DNA from: CBDBJR01 sp965206445 | Lineage (GTDB): Bacteria; Pseudomonadota; Gammaproteobacteria; Arenicellales; Poriferihabitantaceae | NCBI GenBank assembly: GCA_965206445.1 | Contig: CBDBJR010000002.1 | Location: 2,046,001 to 2,110,000 of the forward strand | Direction of reading: 5' to 3' | Length of the DNA stretch: 64,000 nt | Shown: one piece after another, positions 18,182 to 26,167 of the stretch | How positions within the stretch are numbered: position 1 is the stretch's first letter | Layout of the letters: each line of letters starts with the position of its first letter | Position numbers and translations under genes: made by a program | The notes under the pieces: generated by a model | What the model saw: only the letters and a program-made list of their open reading frames with translations | Databases searched by the model: none | What the model was told of the DNA's origin: nothing

Positions 18182-19144
18182 TCATGCCAGAAAAATATTC
18201 ACCAGCCGCCCGGCGGCAACCGAAGCCGGCAACCGACCCTCAACCACCTCGTGCTGCAACTCGTCCACTGCCTGCTGCACCCGCTCGTCCTGCCGCAATG
18301 CGTCAAACAGATATTCCCGGGTTTCATGCCACAACCAGCGGCGGCGCTGCTCAATCCGCCGCTGCTGCAGGCGATGCTGCCGTGCCAGGATGGCGCGGTA
18401 CGCCGTTACCGCCTGCCAGATGGCCGCGATATTGCGGTTCTCCAGTGCGGACACGGTCAGCACCGGCACCTGCCAGTCCGGCCAGCGCGCCGCCAGCAGA
18501 CCGAACGCCTGTTTGACCGCCGCCGCAGTCTGCCCGGCGCGGTTTTCCAGGTCGCTGTCGGCCTTGTTAATCACCACAATATCCGCCAGCTCCATGATGC
18601 CGCGTTTGATCGCCTGCAACTCATCGCCGCCCGCCGGCGAGAGCAGCAGCAGGAACAGATCGGTCATCTGCGCAACCCGCAGCTCCGACTGACCGACGCC
18701 GACGGTTTCAACCAGAATAATATCAAACCCGGCCGCCTCACACAGCAGCATCGACTCCTGCGTCCGGCGTGCCACGCCGCCGACAACCGCACCGGCCGGC
18801 GAGGGGCGGATATAAACCTGCCGGTGGCCGCCCAACCCCGGCATGCGCGTCTTGTCACCCAGAATCGAGCCCCCGGTCAGCGTCGAACTCGGATCGATGC
18901 TCAACACCGCAAGGCGATGCCCAGCGACGACGATGTGCTGGCCAAAAGACTCAATCAGCGTCGATTTGCCGACCCCCGGGGCGCCGCTGACGCCAATCCG
19001 CAGTGCATCACCGGCATAGGGCATCGCCGCTTGCAGCAGTGCCTCCGCCGCCTGCCGGTGATCCGGCCGGGCCGATTCCAGCAGCGTCAACGCCTTGGCC
19101 AGCGCTTTGCGGTCGCCGGCTCGAATCGCGTCAATCCGGGTCAC
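18182..19144 (-). CDS. meaB: Methylmalonyl-CoA mutase-associated GTPase MeaB
   Basis: G3E-family chaperone that protects methylmalonyl-CoA mutase and gates B12 cofactor loading. The P-loop GAPGVGKSTLIESFG lies at about residues 54-68. It is followed by DPSSTLTGGSILGDKTRM, ETVGVGQSE (G3) and VINKAD (G4), all MeaB/ArgK signatures. The start is GTG 19144. It sits between pccA and the epimerase. Its client mutase is not encoded in this window, which is notable because the genes are often adjacent. Confidence 0.94.
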   Translation of the reverse strand: MTRIDAIRAGDRKALAKALTLLESARPDHRQAAEALLQAAMPYAGDALRIGVSGAPGVGKSTLIESFGQHIVVAGHRLAVLSIDPSSTLTGGSILGDKTRMPGLGGHRQVYIRPSPAGAVVGGVARRTQESMLLCEAAGFDIILVETVGVGQSELRVAQMTDLFLLLLSPAGGDELQAIKRGIMELADIVVINKADSDLENRAGQTAAAVKQAFGLLAARWPDWQVPVLTVSALENRNIAAIWQAVTAYRAILARQHRLQQRRIEQRRRWLWHETREYLFDALRQDERVQQAVDELQHEVVEGRLPASVAAGRLVNIFLA

Positions 19145-19186
19145 TGCCGCGCACCGACCGCCCGGCGGCGCGACCCCGGCCGCGCC

Positions 19187-21202
19187 TCAAGCATCGGCCT
19201 CAACCTCGGCGGCCTCGACCTCGGCGGCAAACTCCAGCACAGGCTGATCGGCTTCCACGATATCACCCTGTTTTACCAGCACCCTGGCAATCACGGCATC
19301 CTGTTCGGCTAACAGTGCATTTTCCATTTTCATCGCCTCGACCACGGCCAGCACCTCGCCGGCCTTGACCTGCTGGCCCACCGTCACCGGCAGCGACAGC
19401 AACAGACCCGGCATCGGTGACAGTAAAAATGCCGAACGGTCCGGCGGCGGATGCACCGGCATCAGCCGCTGCATCCGCGCCGCGTCGGGCCGCATCACCC
19501 GCACCGGCATTTGCCACCCGGCATAGCACAACTGATAATACCACCCCACCCTCTCCAGCTGCATACTGACCGGTTGGGCGTTAATCCGGGCGCGAAAAAC
19601 CGGCCGGGTCGCGTTCCATTTACCCTCGATCAAGAACGCCTGCCGGTCGATTTTTACCATCAATCGACCGGGTTCGGATACCACCTCGGCGGCGCACTCG
19701 TGCTCGCCGATGCGTGCCACCCAACGAGTCACCGCGCCCCGGCCGAGCGCCCGGTCCGCGCCCGATGCGGCGCGGCGCGCCAGCCGATCGTGCACCGACA
19801 CTGTGACGGCCGCCATCAACTGCCTCGTTCCGGCGGGCGGCGACTGCTCGCAAAAGCCGTCAGGATAGAGGTCATCAATGAACTGCACGGTCAGCTCGCC
19901 GCGCCGGAACCGGCGATGCGCAATAATCCGGGCCAGCAGCGGCTGATTGGTTTCGATGCCGCGGATATAATATTGATCGAGCGCCTGCCGCATCGCGTCG
20001 ATCGCCTGCTCGCGGCTGCGCCCCCACGTGATCAGCTTGGCAATCATCGGGTCGTAGAAAAGCGACACCGTGTCACCGGCCTGTACGCCGCCGTCGAGCC
20101 GCACTGTGGCGTCGGTTGGCGGCGGCTGATACTGTACCAGACGACCGGTTGACGGCACGAAATTACGCCGCGGGTTCTCCGCGTAAATCCGCGACTCAAG
20201 CGCCCAGCCGTTGATCGGCACCTCGTCCTGCCGCAGCGGCAGCGCTTCACCCGCGGCAATGCGGATCATCAGCTCAACCAGATCCAGGCCGGTAATCATC
20301 TCGGTCACCGGGTGCTCCACCTGCAAGCGCGTATTCATTTCCAGGAAATAGAAATCCAGCCGCTCATCGACGATAAATTCCACCGTACCGGCCGAGCAAT
20401 AATCGACCGCCCGCGCCAGCGCCTCGGCCTGTCGGCTCATCGCCCGGCGCAACGCCGGGTCAACGCACGGCGACGGCGCCTCTTCGATGATTTTCTGATG
20501 CCGCCGCTGAATAGAGCACTCCCGCTCATTCAGTGTAATCACATTGCCGTGGGCATCGGCGAGCACCTGAATTTCAATATGCCGCGGCTGCTGCACATAT
20601 TTTTCGATAAAAATCCGACCGTCACCAAAACTCGCGCTCGCCTCGCCGGTGGCCCGCTCAAACCCCTGCGCGCACTGCACCGCATCGTGGGCCACCCGCA
20701 TGCCCTTGCCGCCGCCGCCCGCACTCGCCTTAAGCATCACCGGGTAGCCGATCGCGTCGGCAATCGCCACCGCCTCGGCGGCGTCCCCGATCGCCTCGGT
20801 ATGCCCGGCAATCACGCTGACGCCGGCTTTTTCCGCCAGGCGCTTGGCGGTAATTTTGTCGCCCATCGCTTCGATCGCCCGCCGGCCGGGGCCAATAAAC
20901 GTGATGCCGGCGGCCTCAAGCGCGGTGACAAAATCGGGATTCTCCGACAAAAAACCGTAGCCCGGATGCACTGCCTGCGCGCCCGTCTGCCGGCAAGCCT
21001 GCACGATCCGGTCGATCATCAGATAGCTCTCGGCCGCCGCCGCCGCGCCAATGCACACCGCTTCATCCGCTTGCAGGACATGCTGCGCCCGCCGGTCGGG
21101 CTCCGAATACACCGCCACCGTCGCAATCCCCATGCGCGTTGCGGTGCGCATAATGCGGCAGGCGATCTCACCCCGGTTGGCAATCAGGATTTTCTGGAAC
21201 AT
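19187..21202 (-). CDS. pccA: Acetyl/propionyl-CoA carboxylase alpha subunit (biotin carboxylase + BCCP)
   Basis: Carboxylates its own biotin with ATP and bicarbonate and hands CO2 to the beta subunit. The 671-residue chain runs from a biotin carboxylase domain (FQKILIANRGEIACRI; ATP-grasp GGGGKGMR; the active-site motif EMNTRLQVEHPVTE) through a linker domain to a biotinyl domain. The biotinylated lysine is in EAMKMEN near residue 625. Pairing with pccB, meaB and an epimerase points to propionyl-CoA as the substrate, although methylcrotonyl- or acetyl-CoA carboxylases share this layout. Confidence 0.92.
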   Translation of the reverse strand: MFQKILIANRGEIACRIMRTATRMGIATVAVYSEPDRRAQHVLQADEAVCIGAAAAAESYLMIDRIVQACRQTGAQAVHPGYGFLSENPDFVTALEAAGITFIGPGRRAIEAMGDKITAKRLAEKAGVSVIAGHTEAIGDAAEAVAIADAIGYPVMLKASAGGGGKGMRVAHDAVQCAQGFERATGEASASFGDGRIFIEKYVQQPRHIEIQVLADAHGNVITLNERECSIQRRHQKIIEEAPSPCVDPALRRAMSRQAEALARAVDYCSAGTVEFIVDERLDFYFLEMNTRLQVEHPVTEMITGLDLVELMIRIAAGEALPLRQDEVPINGWALESRIYAENPRRNFVPSTGRLVQYQPPPTDATVRLDGGVQAGDTVSLFYDPMIAKLITWGRSREQAIDAMRQALDQYYIRGIETNQPLLARIIAHRRFRRGELTVQFIDDLYPDGFCEQSPPAGTRQLMAAVTVSVHDRLARRAASGADRALGRGAVTRWVARIGEHECAAEVVSEPGRLMVKIDRQAFLIEGKWNATRPVFRARINAQPVSMQLERVGWYYQLCYAGWQMPVRVMRPDAARMQRLMPVHPPPDRSAFLLSPMPGLLLSLPVTVGQQVKAGEVLAVVEAMKMENALLAEQDAVIARVLVKQGDIVEADQPVLEFAAEVEAAEVEADA

Positions 21203-21298
21203 GGGTTGTCGTTATGCAAAATTGTGCGCTGTCGGGAGAGAGGATGAGGCCGGTTGACCGCCGCAATCAACCCGCCGCTCTATAGCCACGGCCAAAAA

Positions 21299-22861
21299 CT
21301 ACAGCGGAATATTGCCGTGCTTCTTCCACGGATTTTTTAGTCGTTTATTCCGCAGCATCGACAGCGATCGGCACACATAGCGGCGGGTCTCTCCCGGCAA
21401 AATGACGTCGTCGATATAGCCGCGCCGGGCGGCGGCAAACGGGGTGGCGAACTTGCTGCGGTATTCCTCCTCCCGCTGGCGCAGCTTTTCCACATCGGCG
21501 GCTTCCTGCCGAAAAATAATTTCCACCGCCCCTTTCGCGCCCATCACGGCAATTTCCGCGCTCGGCCAGGCCAGATTGACGTCACCGCGCAGATGCTTCG
21601 ACGCCATGACGTCGTACGCGCCGCCGTAGGCTTTGCGGGTAATGAGTGTCACCTTGGCCGCCGTGCACTCGGCATACGCGTACAGCAGCTTGGCGCCATG
21701 CTTGATGATGCCGCCGTGTTCCTGTGCGCTGCCGGGCATAAAACCGGGCACATCAACCAGCGTGACAATCGGGATATTGAACGCATCACAAAAACGCACG
21801 AAGCGGGCGCCTTTGACCGACGCCCCAATATCCAGACAGCCGGCCAACACCAGCGGCTGGTTGGCAACAATCCCCACCGTGCCGCCCTGCATACGCCCAA
21901 ACCCGACCACCAGATTGCCGGCGTAGTTCGGCTGTAGTTCAAAAAAATCACCGTCATCAACCAGCTTGCCGATCAACTCCTTGATGTCATACGGGCTGTT
22001 CGGATTGGCCGGCACCAGCGTATCCAGCGACGGATCGAGGCGTTCGGGATCATCATCGGCCTCGACCCGGGGCGCGCCACTGCGGTTGTTTAACGGCAGA
22101 AAATTAAACAGCCGGCGGGTCATGTGGAGGGCATCAACCTCATCGTCGAACGCCAGATCGGCCACCCCGGAGCGCGTCGTATGGGTGTCGGCGCCGCCCA
22201 GCTGTTCGGCGGTGACGGTTTCATGGGTAACCGTCCGGGCCACGTCCGGGCCGGTCACGAACATATACGAGCTGCCCTTGATCATGAAAATGAAATCCGT
22301 GATTGCCGGGGAATACACCGCCCCGCCGGCGCACGGCCCCATCACCAGCGAAATCTGCGGGATCACCCCCGACGACAGCACGTTGCGCTGAAAAATATCC
22401 GCATAGCCGCCAAGCGAGGCAACCCCCTCCTGTATACGCGCCCCACCGGAATCGGAAATGCCAATCACCGGCGCGCCGACTTTCATCGCCTGGTCCATCA
22501 CCTTGACGATTTTTTCCGCATGGGCTTCGGACAAGGCGCCGCCGAAGACGGTGAAATCCTGGCTGTATACAAACACCAGCCGACCGTCGATAGTGCCATA
22601 TCCGGTCGCCACGCCGTCACCGGGAATGGTTTTATCCTGCATGCCAAAATCAGCGCAGCGATGCTCGACCAGGGCGCCCCATTCGATAAAACTGCCCACA
22701 TCGAGCAGCAGTTCAATCCGCTCGTAAGCGGTCAGTTTTCCTTTGCCGTGCTGCTGAGCGATGCGCTGTTCGCCGCCGCCCTGCCGCGCCTGGGCACGTT
22801 TGGACTCAAGCTGGCCGATAATATCCTGCATCGCCGGGCTATCTGGTGCGGGGTTTACCAT
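21299..22861 (-). CDS. pccB: Propionyl-CoA carboxylase beta subunit (carboxyltransferase)
   Basis: Moves the carboxyl group from biotin to propionyl-CoA to give methylmalonyl-CoA. The 520-residue crotonase-fold protein has the N-terminal GGARIQEGVASLGGYADIF and GPCAGGAVYSPAITDF regions. It has C-terminal LVDVPGFMPGSAQEHGGI and ITRKAYGGAYDVM oxyanion motifs. The first ATG (22861) follows a run of nine A residues and has no clear Shine-Dalgarno, so ATG 22831 (MQDIIGQL) is an alternative. It leads the pccB-pccA-meaB-mce set on the minus strand. Confidence 0.93.
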   Translation of the reverse strand: MVNPAPDSPAMQDIIGQLESKRAQARQGGGEQRIAQQHGKGKLTAYERIELLLDVGSFIEWGALVEHRCADFGMQDKTIPGDGVATGYGTIDGRLVFVYSQDFTVFGGALSEAHAEKIVKVMDQAMKVGAPVIGISDSGGARIQEGVASLGGYADIFQRNVLSSGVIPQISLVMGPCAGGAVYSPAITDFIFMIKGSSYMFVTGPDVARTVTHETVTAEQLGGADTHTTRSGVADLAFDDEVDALHMTRRLFNFLPLNNRSGAPRVEADDDPERLDPSLDTLVPANPNSPYDIKELIGKLVDDGDFFELQPNYAGNLVVGFGRMQGGTVGIVANQPLVLAGCLDIGASVKGARFVRFCDAFNIPIVTLVDVPGFMPGSAQEHGGIIKHGAKLLYAYAECTAAKVTLITRKAYGGAYDVMASKHLRGDVNLAWPSAEIAVMGAKGAVEIIFRQEAADVEKLRQREEEYRSKFATPFAAARRGYIDDVILPGETRRYVCRSLSMLRNKRLKNPWKKHGNIPL

Positions 22862-22925
22862 TTTTTTTTATGGCAGCTTTGATTAATGATCATATTTATT
22901 ACTTGTAGTACAGCCCGTCAAAAGC

Positions 22926-22945
22926 GGGGGACAGGAATGTCCCCC
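22926..22945. repeat. Dispersed palindrome, copy 1
   Basis: GGGGGACA-GGAA-TGTCCCCC forms a perfect 8-bp stem closed by a GGAA (GNRA-type) tetraloop. Related palindromes with the same loop core (or its complement TTCC) occur at 39868, 49220, 54074 and 59965, so this is a dispersed REP-like family. Confidence 0.7.
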
Positions 22946-22976
22946 CTCATTTCAGCGGCCAATACAGCGCATATCG

Positions 22977-23065
22977 CCCCCTGACAAGGGGGGTTTGGGG
23001 GGTTGGAAGGCTGGCAGTGTGCCGCACTGGTTTTAACCCCCCCAACCCCCCTTGTCAGGGGGGGG
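22977..23065. repeat. Large inverted repeat (about 30-bp arms)
   Basis: The left arm 22977-23006 (CCCCTGACAAGGGGGG then TTTGGGGGGTTGG) is the reverse complement, with small differences, of the right arm 23035-23065. The loop between them is about 28 bases. Each arm also contains a CCCC-TGACAA-GGGG mini-palindrome. Pieces of the same sequence recur at 48473 and 49196, suggesting a MITE- or REP-like unit. Confidence 0.65.
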
Positions 23066-23296
23066 TAAAACCAGAACCATAGCCGCTTGCAGCGCGCTCA
23101 AAGCGGATTAAATCTTATACTATGAATCGGTAAATTAACACCGCAATTTATCCCGCCCCGCTATACTCCCGACCGGCGACCGCCGGTTTGAACCCCCATC
23201 GACAGCGATATTATCACTGCCCCCATATCCACTGCGCCCGACACCTGCCGCGGCAATTATCACCCAACCACCCCGACCAACCGCCCCGCCCAACCG

Positions 23297-24142
23297 ATGC
23301 AACCCTCCCTTATTGCCCTGCTGCTGGGTGCGGCCTTGCTGCACGCCGTCTGGAACGCGATGGCCAAGTCGGCCGGATCGCCGCTGTACAGCCTCGCCGC
23401 CTATCACCTGTGCGGCTCCCTGCTCGCGCTGACCCTGGTGCCGTTGGTGCCGACCCCGCACCCGGACAGCTGGGGCTGCATCCTGGCCTCCGTGCTGCTG
23501 CATAATCTGTACTATTTCGCCCTCGGCCACGCCTATCGAATCGGCGAGCTGTCGCTGATGTATCCGCTGTTTCGCGGCCTCGCCCCGGTGCTGGTCGCGC
23601 TCGGCGCCGGTGTGGTCGCAGGCGAATGGCTGACTACCGGTGCGCTGGCCGGCGTCGCTTCCATCAGCATCGGCCTGATGGGGCTGACTGTTTTTGGCGG
23701 GCAAATCGGTCGGCTGCCCGGCAAAGCCATCTGCTGGGGGCTGATCATCGCGTGCCTGATTGCCATGTATACCGTGGTCGACGGTTTGGGAGTGCGTCTG
23801 GCCGGCGACTACCGCGCCTATATCGTCTGGCTGTTCCTGCTGGAAGCGGTGCCCATCTGCGGCTTTCTGCTGGCAACCCGTCGGCGGGCGTTCACCCGCT
23901 TTATCGCCGGCAATACCGTCACCATCCTGCTGGGCGGCGTGTTTTCATCGCTGGCCTACGGGCTGGTCATCTATGCCATGAGCCTGAATGCCATGGCATT
24001 GGTATCCGCACTGAGAGAAACCAGCGTGATATTTGCCGCCATTATCGGCGCCGTCCTGCTGCGTGAATCGTTTGGCAAACAGCGCATCATCGCCGCTGTG
24101 TTGATTGCCGCCGGCATCCTGGTGCTGCATCAATTTACCTGA
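23297..24142 (+). CDS. EamA/DMT-superfamily transporter
   Basis: A 281-residue inner-membrane protein with about ten hydrophobic helices in two repeats of five. That is the drug/metabolite-transporter layout, with family-typical features such as LLHAVWNAMAKSA in helix one and LRETSVIFAAIIGAVLLRE in helix nine. Members export amino acids, metabolites or drugs, and the substrate here cannot be read from sequence. It is a single gene, divergent from pccB and followed closely by a tRNA gene on the other strand. Confidence 0.85.
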   Translation: MQPSLIALLLGAALLHAVWNAMAKSAGSPLYSLAAYHLCGSLLALTLVPLVPTPHPDSWGCILASVLLHNLYYFALGHAYRIGELSLMYPLFRGLAPVLVALGAGVVAGEWLTTGALAGVASISIGLMGLTVFGGQIGRLPGKAICWGLIIACLIAMYTVVDGLGVRLAGDYRAYIVWLFLLEAVPICGFLLATRRRAFTRFIAGNTVTILLGGVFSSLAYGLVIYAMSLNAMALVSALRETSVIFAAIIGAVLLRESFGKQRIIAAVLIAAGILVLHQFT

Positions 24143-24190
24143 GTCGCCTGAGGCGGGATCGCCTGAATCGAAATCGCTGTACCGAAACCG

Positions 24191-24266
24191 TGGAGCGGGC
24201 GACGGGGATCGAACCCGCGACCCCGAGCTTGGGAAGCTCGTGCTCTGCCAACTGAGCTACACCCGC
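24191..24266 (-). tRNA. tRNA-Gly (anticodon CCC)
   Basis: On the minus strand these 76 bases give acceptor stem GCGGGTG/CGCCCGC and D-arm TAGCTCAGTTGGCAGAGC. The T-arm is GCGGG-TTCGATC-CCCGT and CCA is encoded. The anticodon loop TTCCCAA within CGAGC/GCTCG reads CCC (GGG codons). The AT-rich accessory pocket begins directly upstream of its 5' end. Confidence 0.95.
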
Positions 24267-24670
24267 TTTGTTTTTCGCGCGCCGACTTCGAATACGCGCC
24301 GACGCGCGGCAATCGACAAACCAGCAATGGCTACGCCTATTCGCGCATTTCAGGCAACTTCACCTGGTCGCTGCTATCGCTGAAAGATCAAAATATATCG
24401 GTTTTAACGGTGATGTTATCTCCGGCAGATGGACTGGAAAAAATATTGAAAGAATCCGTGATTACTTAAATGACACTTACCCAGCAGTCTTGAAAGATAT
24501 TTACCGATGGTGTAGTTAGCCCTCTCGCCTGTGGTTATCCCCGGGAAACTCAACCCACACTTTCTCCACACCGTTACAAGAAAGCCTCCACTGCTACCAA
24601 GCCGCCCCGGGAATTCGATCGGGATAAAAACCACATGCTTAGTGCCATCACCATAAGGTATCTTCAATAA
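24267..24670. other. Degenerate accessory DNA between tRNA-Gly and the lipase gene
   Basis: This 400-base stretch changes from GC-rich to AT-rich composition. On the plus strand a frame ending at 24519 finishes with a protein-like segment (IERIRDYLNDTYPAVLKDIYRW) that I do not recognise and that has no credible start. On the minus strand, part of a transposase-like reading frame is visible, listed separately. It reads as decayed mobile or accessory DNA. Confidence 0.4.
24560..24667 (-). pseudogene. Possible remnant of an IS91-type transposase
   Basis: The minus-strand frame beginning at 24667 reads LKIPYGDGTKHVVFIPIEF then PGRLG. This resembles the PYRDGTTHVVFEPLDFIARL block near the C-terminus of IS91-like (Y2) transposases. 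The similarity then dissolves and no other transposase motif is present. If correct, it is a scrap of a dead element beside the lipase gene. The match is from memory of the family motif, so confidence is modest. Confidence 0.35.
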
Positions 24671-25492
24671 CTAGGATTTATGATAGTCCCATTCCTCAAC
24701 GGCGTCCATATAGTTTTGCATATCATGATCTTTTATCATACCAACCCCATTTTTTTCTTTCACACTCTCATAGGCACCCTCAACAACATCTAAAAACTTA
24801 AACCAAAATCCAGGATCACTGTGGATAGCCCCATCTTCGTCAATATAAAGACAGTGCCCAACATGGCTATAGCCCATAAATCTTGCAGGAACACGAGTAA
24901 CGATGTCTTCGTTATTTTGAAATCGGTGACAGCGCCCACCCGCTTCCGCATTAAATATTCTTGCGGCATCACGGCCTATGCATCTTGGTTGTCCAAAAGT
25001 ATACACAGAGATAAAGGGTCTATCATCATGTATGAAACGAGCGGCTGCTATCGTGGCCATTGCTCCCCCAAGGCTATGGCCGGTTATAAATAACGGGCGT
25101 TTCTTCTTTTTTCGGAGCTCTTCATAGCCACCATTTATTTTATCCCATACATCATCGACAGAATTCCAAAATCCGCGGTGAAAACTGCCAAAAAGCACAT
25201 CTGTGGAAAACGCATTTATATTATCCAACCAATCGCTTAACTCATTGGTTCCTCGAAACGCCATGCATAGAAATTTTTCATGCTCAACCAGTATAGCTTG
25301 TGCGCTATTTTTGTTCGCGCCACTTACAGATATGAAGCCTGCATCTTCTGACTGAAGAGCCTCTAGAATTCCGTCCTCGTCTGGGTCTTGAGAAGACTCT
25401 TTATTTTTGTAAACGACTTGGGAAAGGCGTGCCATCCAATAAGCATTGCCTTCATTCTGTTTAGTATCGTACGGACTAATTACTTTTCTCAT
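24671..25492 (-). CDS. Class 3 lipase family protein
   Basis: A 273-residue alpha/beta-hydrolase of the fungal-lipase (class 3) type, probably hydrolysing acylglycerols or phospholipids. The nucleophile elbow is GHSLGGA (Ser140). Asp196 in NNEDIVTRVP and a histidine in the SHVGHC segment (210 or 213) fit the rest of the triad, and AFRGTNELSDWL is the typical oxyanion and lid region. No signal peptide is seen. ATG 25492 is preferred because GAGGA precedes it. Codon use is clearly more AT-rich than its neighbours, suggesting acquisition by transfer. Confidence 0.85.
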   Translation of the reverse strand: MRKVISPYDTKQNEGNAYWMARLSQVVYKNKESSQDPDEDGILEALQSEDAGFISVSGANKNSAQAILVEHEKFLCMAFRGTNELSDWLDNINAFSTDVLFGSFHRGFWNSVDDVWDKINGGYEELRKKKKRPLFITGHSLGGAMATIAAARFIHDDRPFISVYTFGQPRCIGRDAARIFNAEAGGRCHRFQNNEDIVTRVPARFMGYSHVGHCLYIDEDGAIHSDPGFWFKFLDVVEGAYESVKEKNGVGMIKDHDMQNYMDAVEEWDYHKS

Positions 25493-25525
25493 CACAGTTT
25501 CCTCACAAATTTTAAATATCTGGGA

Positions 25526-25554
25526 ACAGTACCACATGATAATCTGACAATCAA
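25526..25554 (-). promoter_or_regulatory. Candidate promoter of the lipase gene
   Basis: On the minus strand TTGATT (25554-25549) and TACTGT (25531-25526) are 17 bases apart, about 35 bases before the lipase start codon. That makes a short leader containing the GAGGA ribosome site. Confidence 0.45.
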
Positions 25555-25593
25555 CAATTCACATCAACCATAAATTGTTCCTGTAACAGCATC

Positions 25594-25976
25594 TGCTAAC
25601 CCCTGTTATCGCGGTTTGTGCGCTGGTGATGATTCCGGTGTTTCTTGCCAGAGAGCTTGTGGTGCCGCTGTTTCTGGAAGGAGGCGGAGTAGAAGCAGCC
25701 GATTGCGGTTGCTATCATGCTCATAAGCCTGCCGTTTTTACTGGTTAGCGCAGGAATAATCACCTTGCAGGGTTTTTTGAGAGGACTTGCGATTTCGTTC
25801 AAACCTTTTTGTCTGGTTTCCCTTGAGTACTGGGGGGCGGGTTTGTGTCACAACTACTGCTGCTGCATTTTTATCCCGGCCAGTCATTGGTCATCTGGCT
25901 CGGTCCGAGGATGGGAATGGTAGCCGGTTTTATTTTACTGACACTGTTTATGCAAAGGCTGAAACTGCAACCATGA
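25594..25976 (+). pseudogene. MATE-family efflux pump, C-terminal remnant in three frames
   Basis: Three successive frames together resemble the last third of a MATE (NorM-type) transporter. First comes VIAVCALVMIPVFLARELVV then PLFL (from about 25604). Then, after a shift near 25697, PIAVAIMLISLPFLL, then LQGFLRGLA and a YWGAGL motif. After a second shift near 25845, VIWLGPRMGMVAGFILLTLF runs to the stop TGA at 25974. The GxLRG and YW-G-GLP-like motifs are typical of MATE proteins. No N-terminal two-thirds is present. Confidence 0.6.
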
Positions 25977-26167
25977 ATGGCGGGTGTTTGTCACAGGCGA
26001 CTTCGGCGGCGCGGCGGCTTTACCACGAAATAAAAGAACTGTTTTGCCCGCGCCTGCTTTGCCGGCCTGTTAACGGCGATCTACCGCTTGCCGACCGGGG
26101 AACAGCAGCATAGAATCCACACTTGAAAACCGCCCTTACTCCCCAACCACCCCACCACACCGACTCG

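Larger units (their letters stand above)
22862..23296. other. Divergent intergenic region rich in palindromes
   Basis: This 435-base spacer between pccB (minus) and the DMT transporter (plus) contains a short GGAA-loop palindrome and a large imperfect inverted repeat, listed separately. A possible pccB promoter read on the minus strand is TTGACG with a TAAATA 17 bases on, near 22900. I see no gene here. Confidence 0.4.

Noticed and set aside
22921..23076. Possible CRISPR-like repeat cluster
   Set aside because: Only palindromic repeats in inverted orientation are present; there are no regularly spaced direct repeats with spacers anywhere in the window.
23135..23704. 189-residue minus-strand ORF rich in Gln and Arg
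   Set aside because: It is antisense to the DMT transporter, which has membrane helices and family motifs; this ORF has neither.
24130..24327. 65-residue minus-strand ORF reading CSSVGRARASQARGRGFDPRRPLH
   Set aside because: This is the well-known translation artefact of a tRNA gene; it lies on tRNA-Gly.
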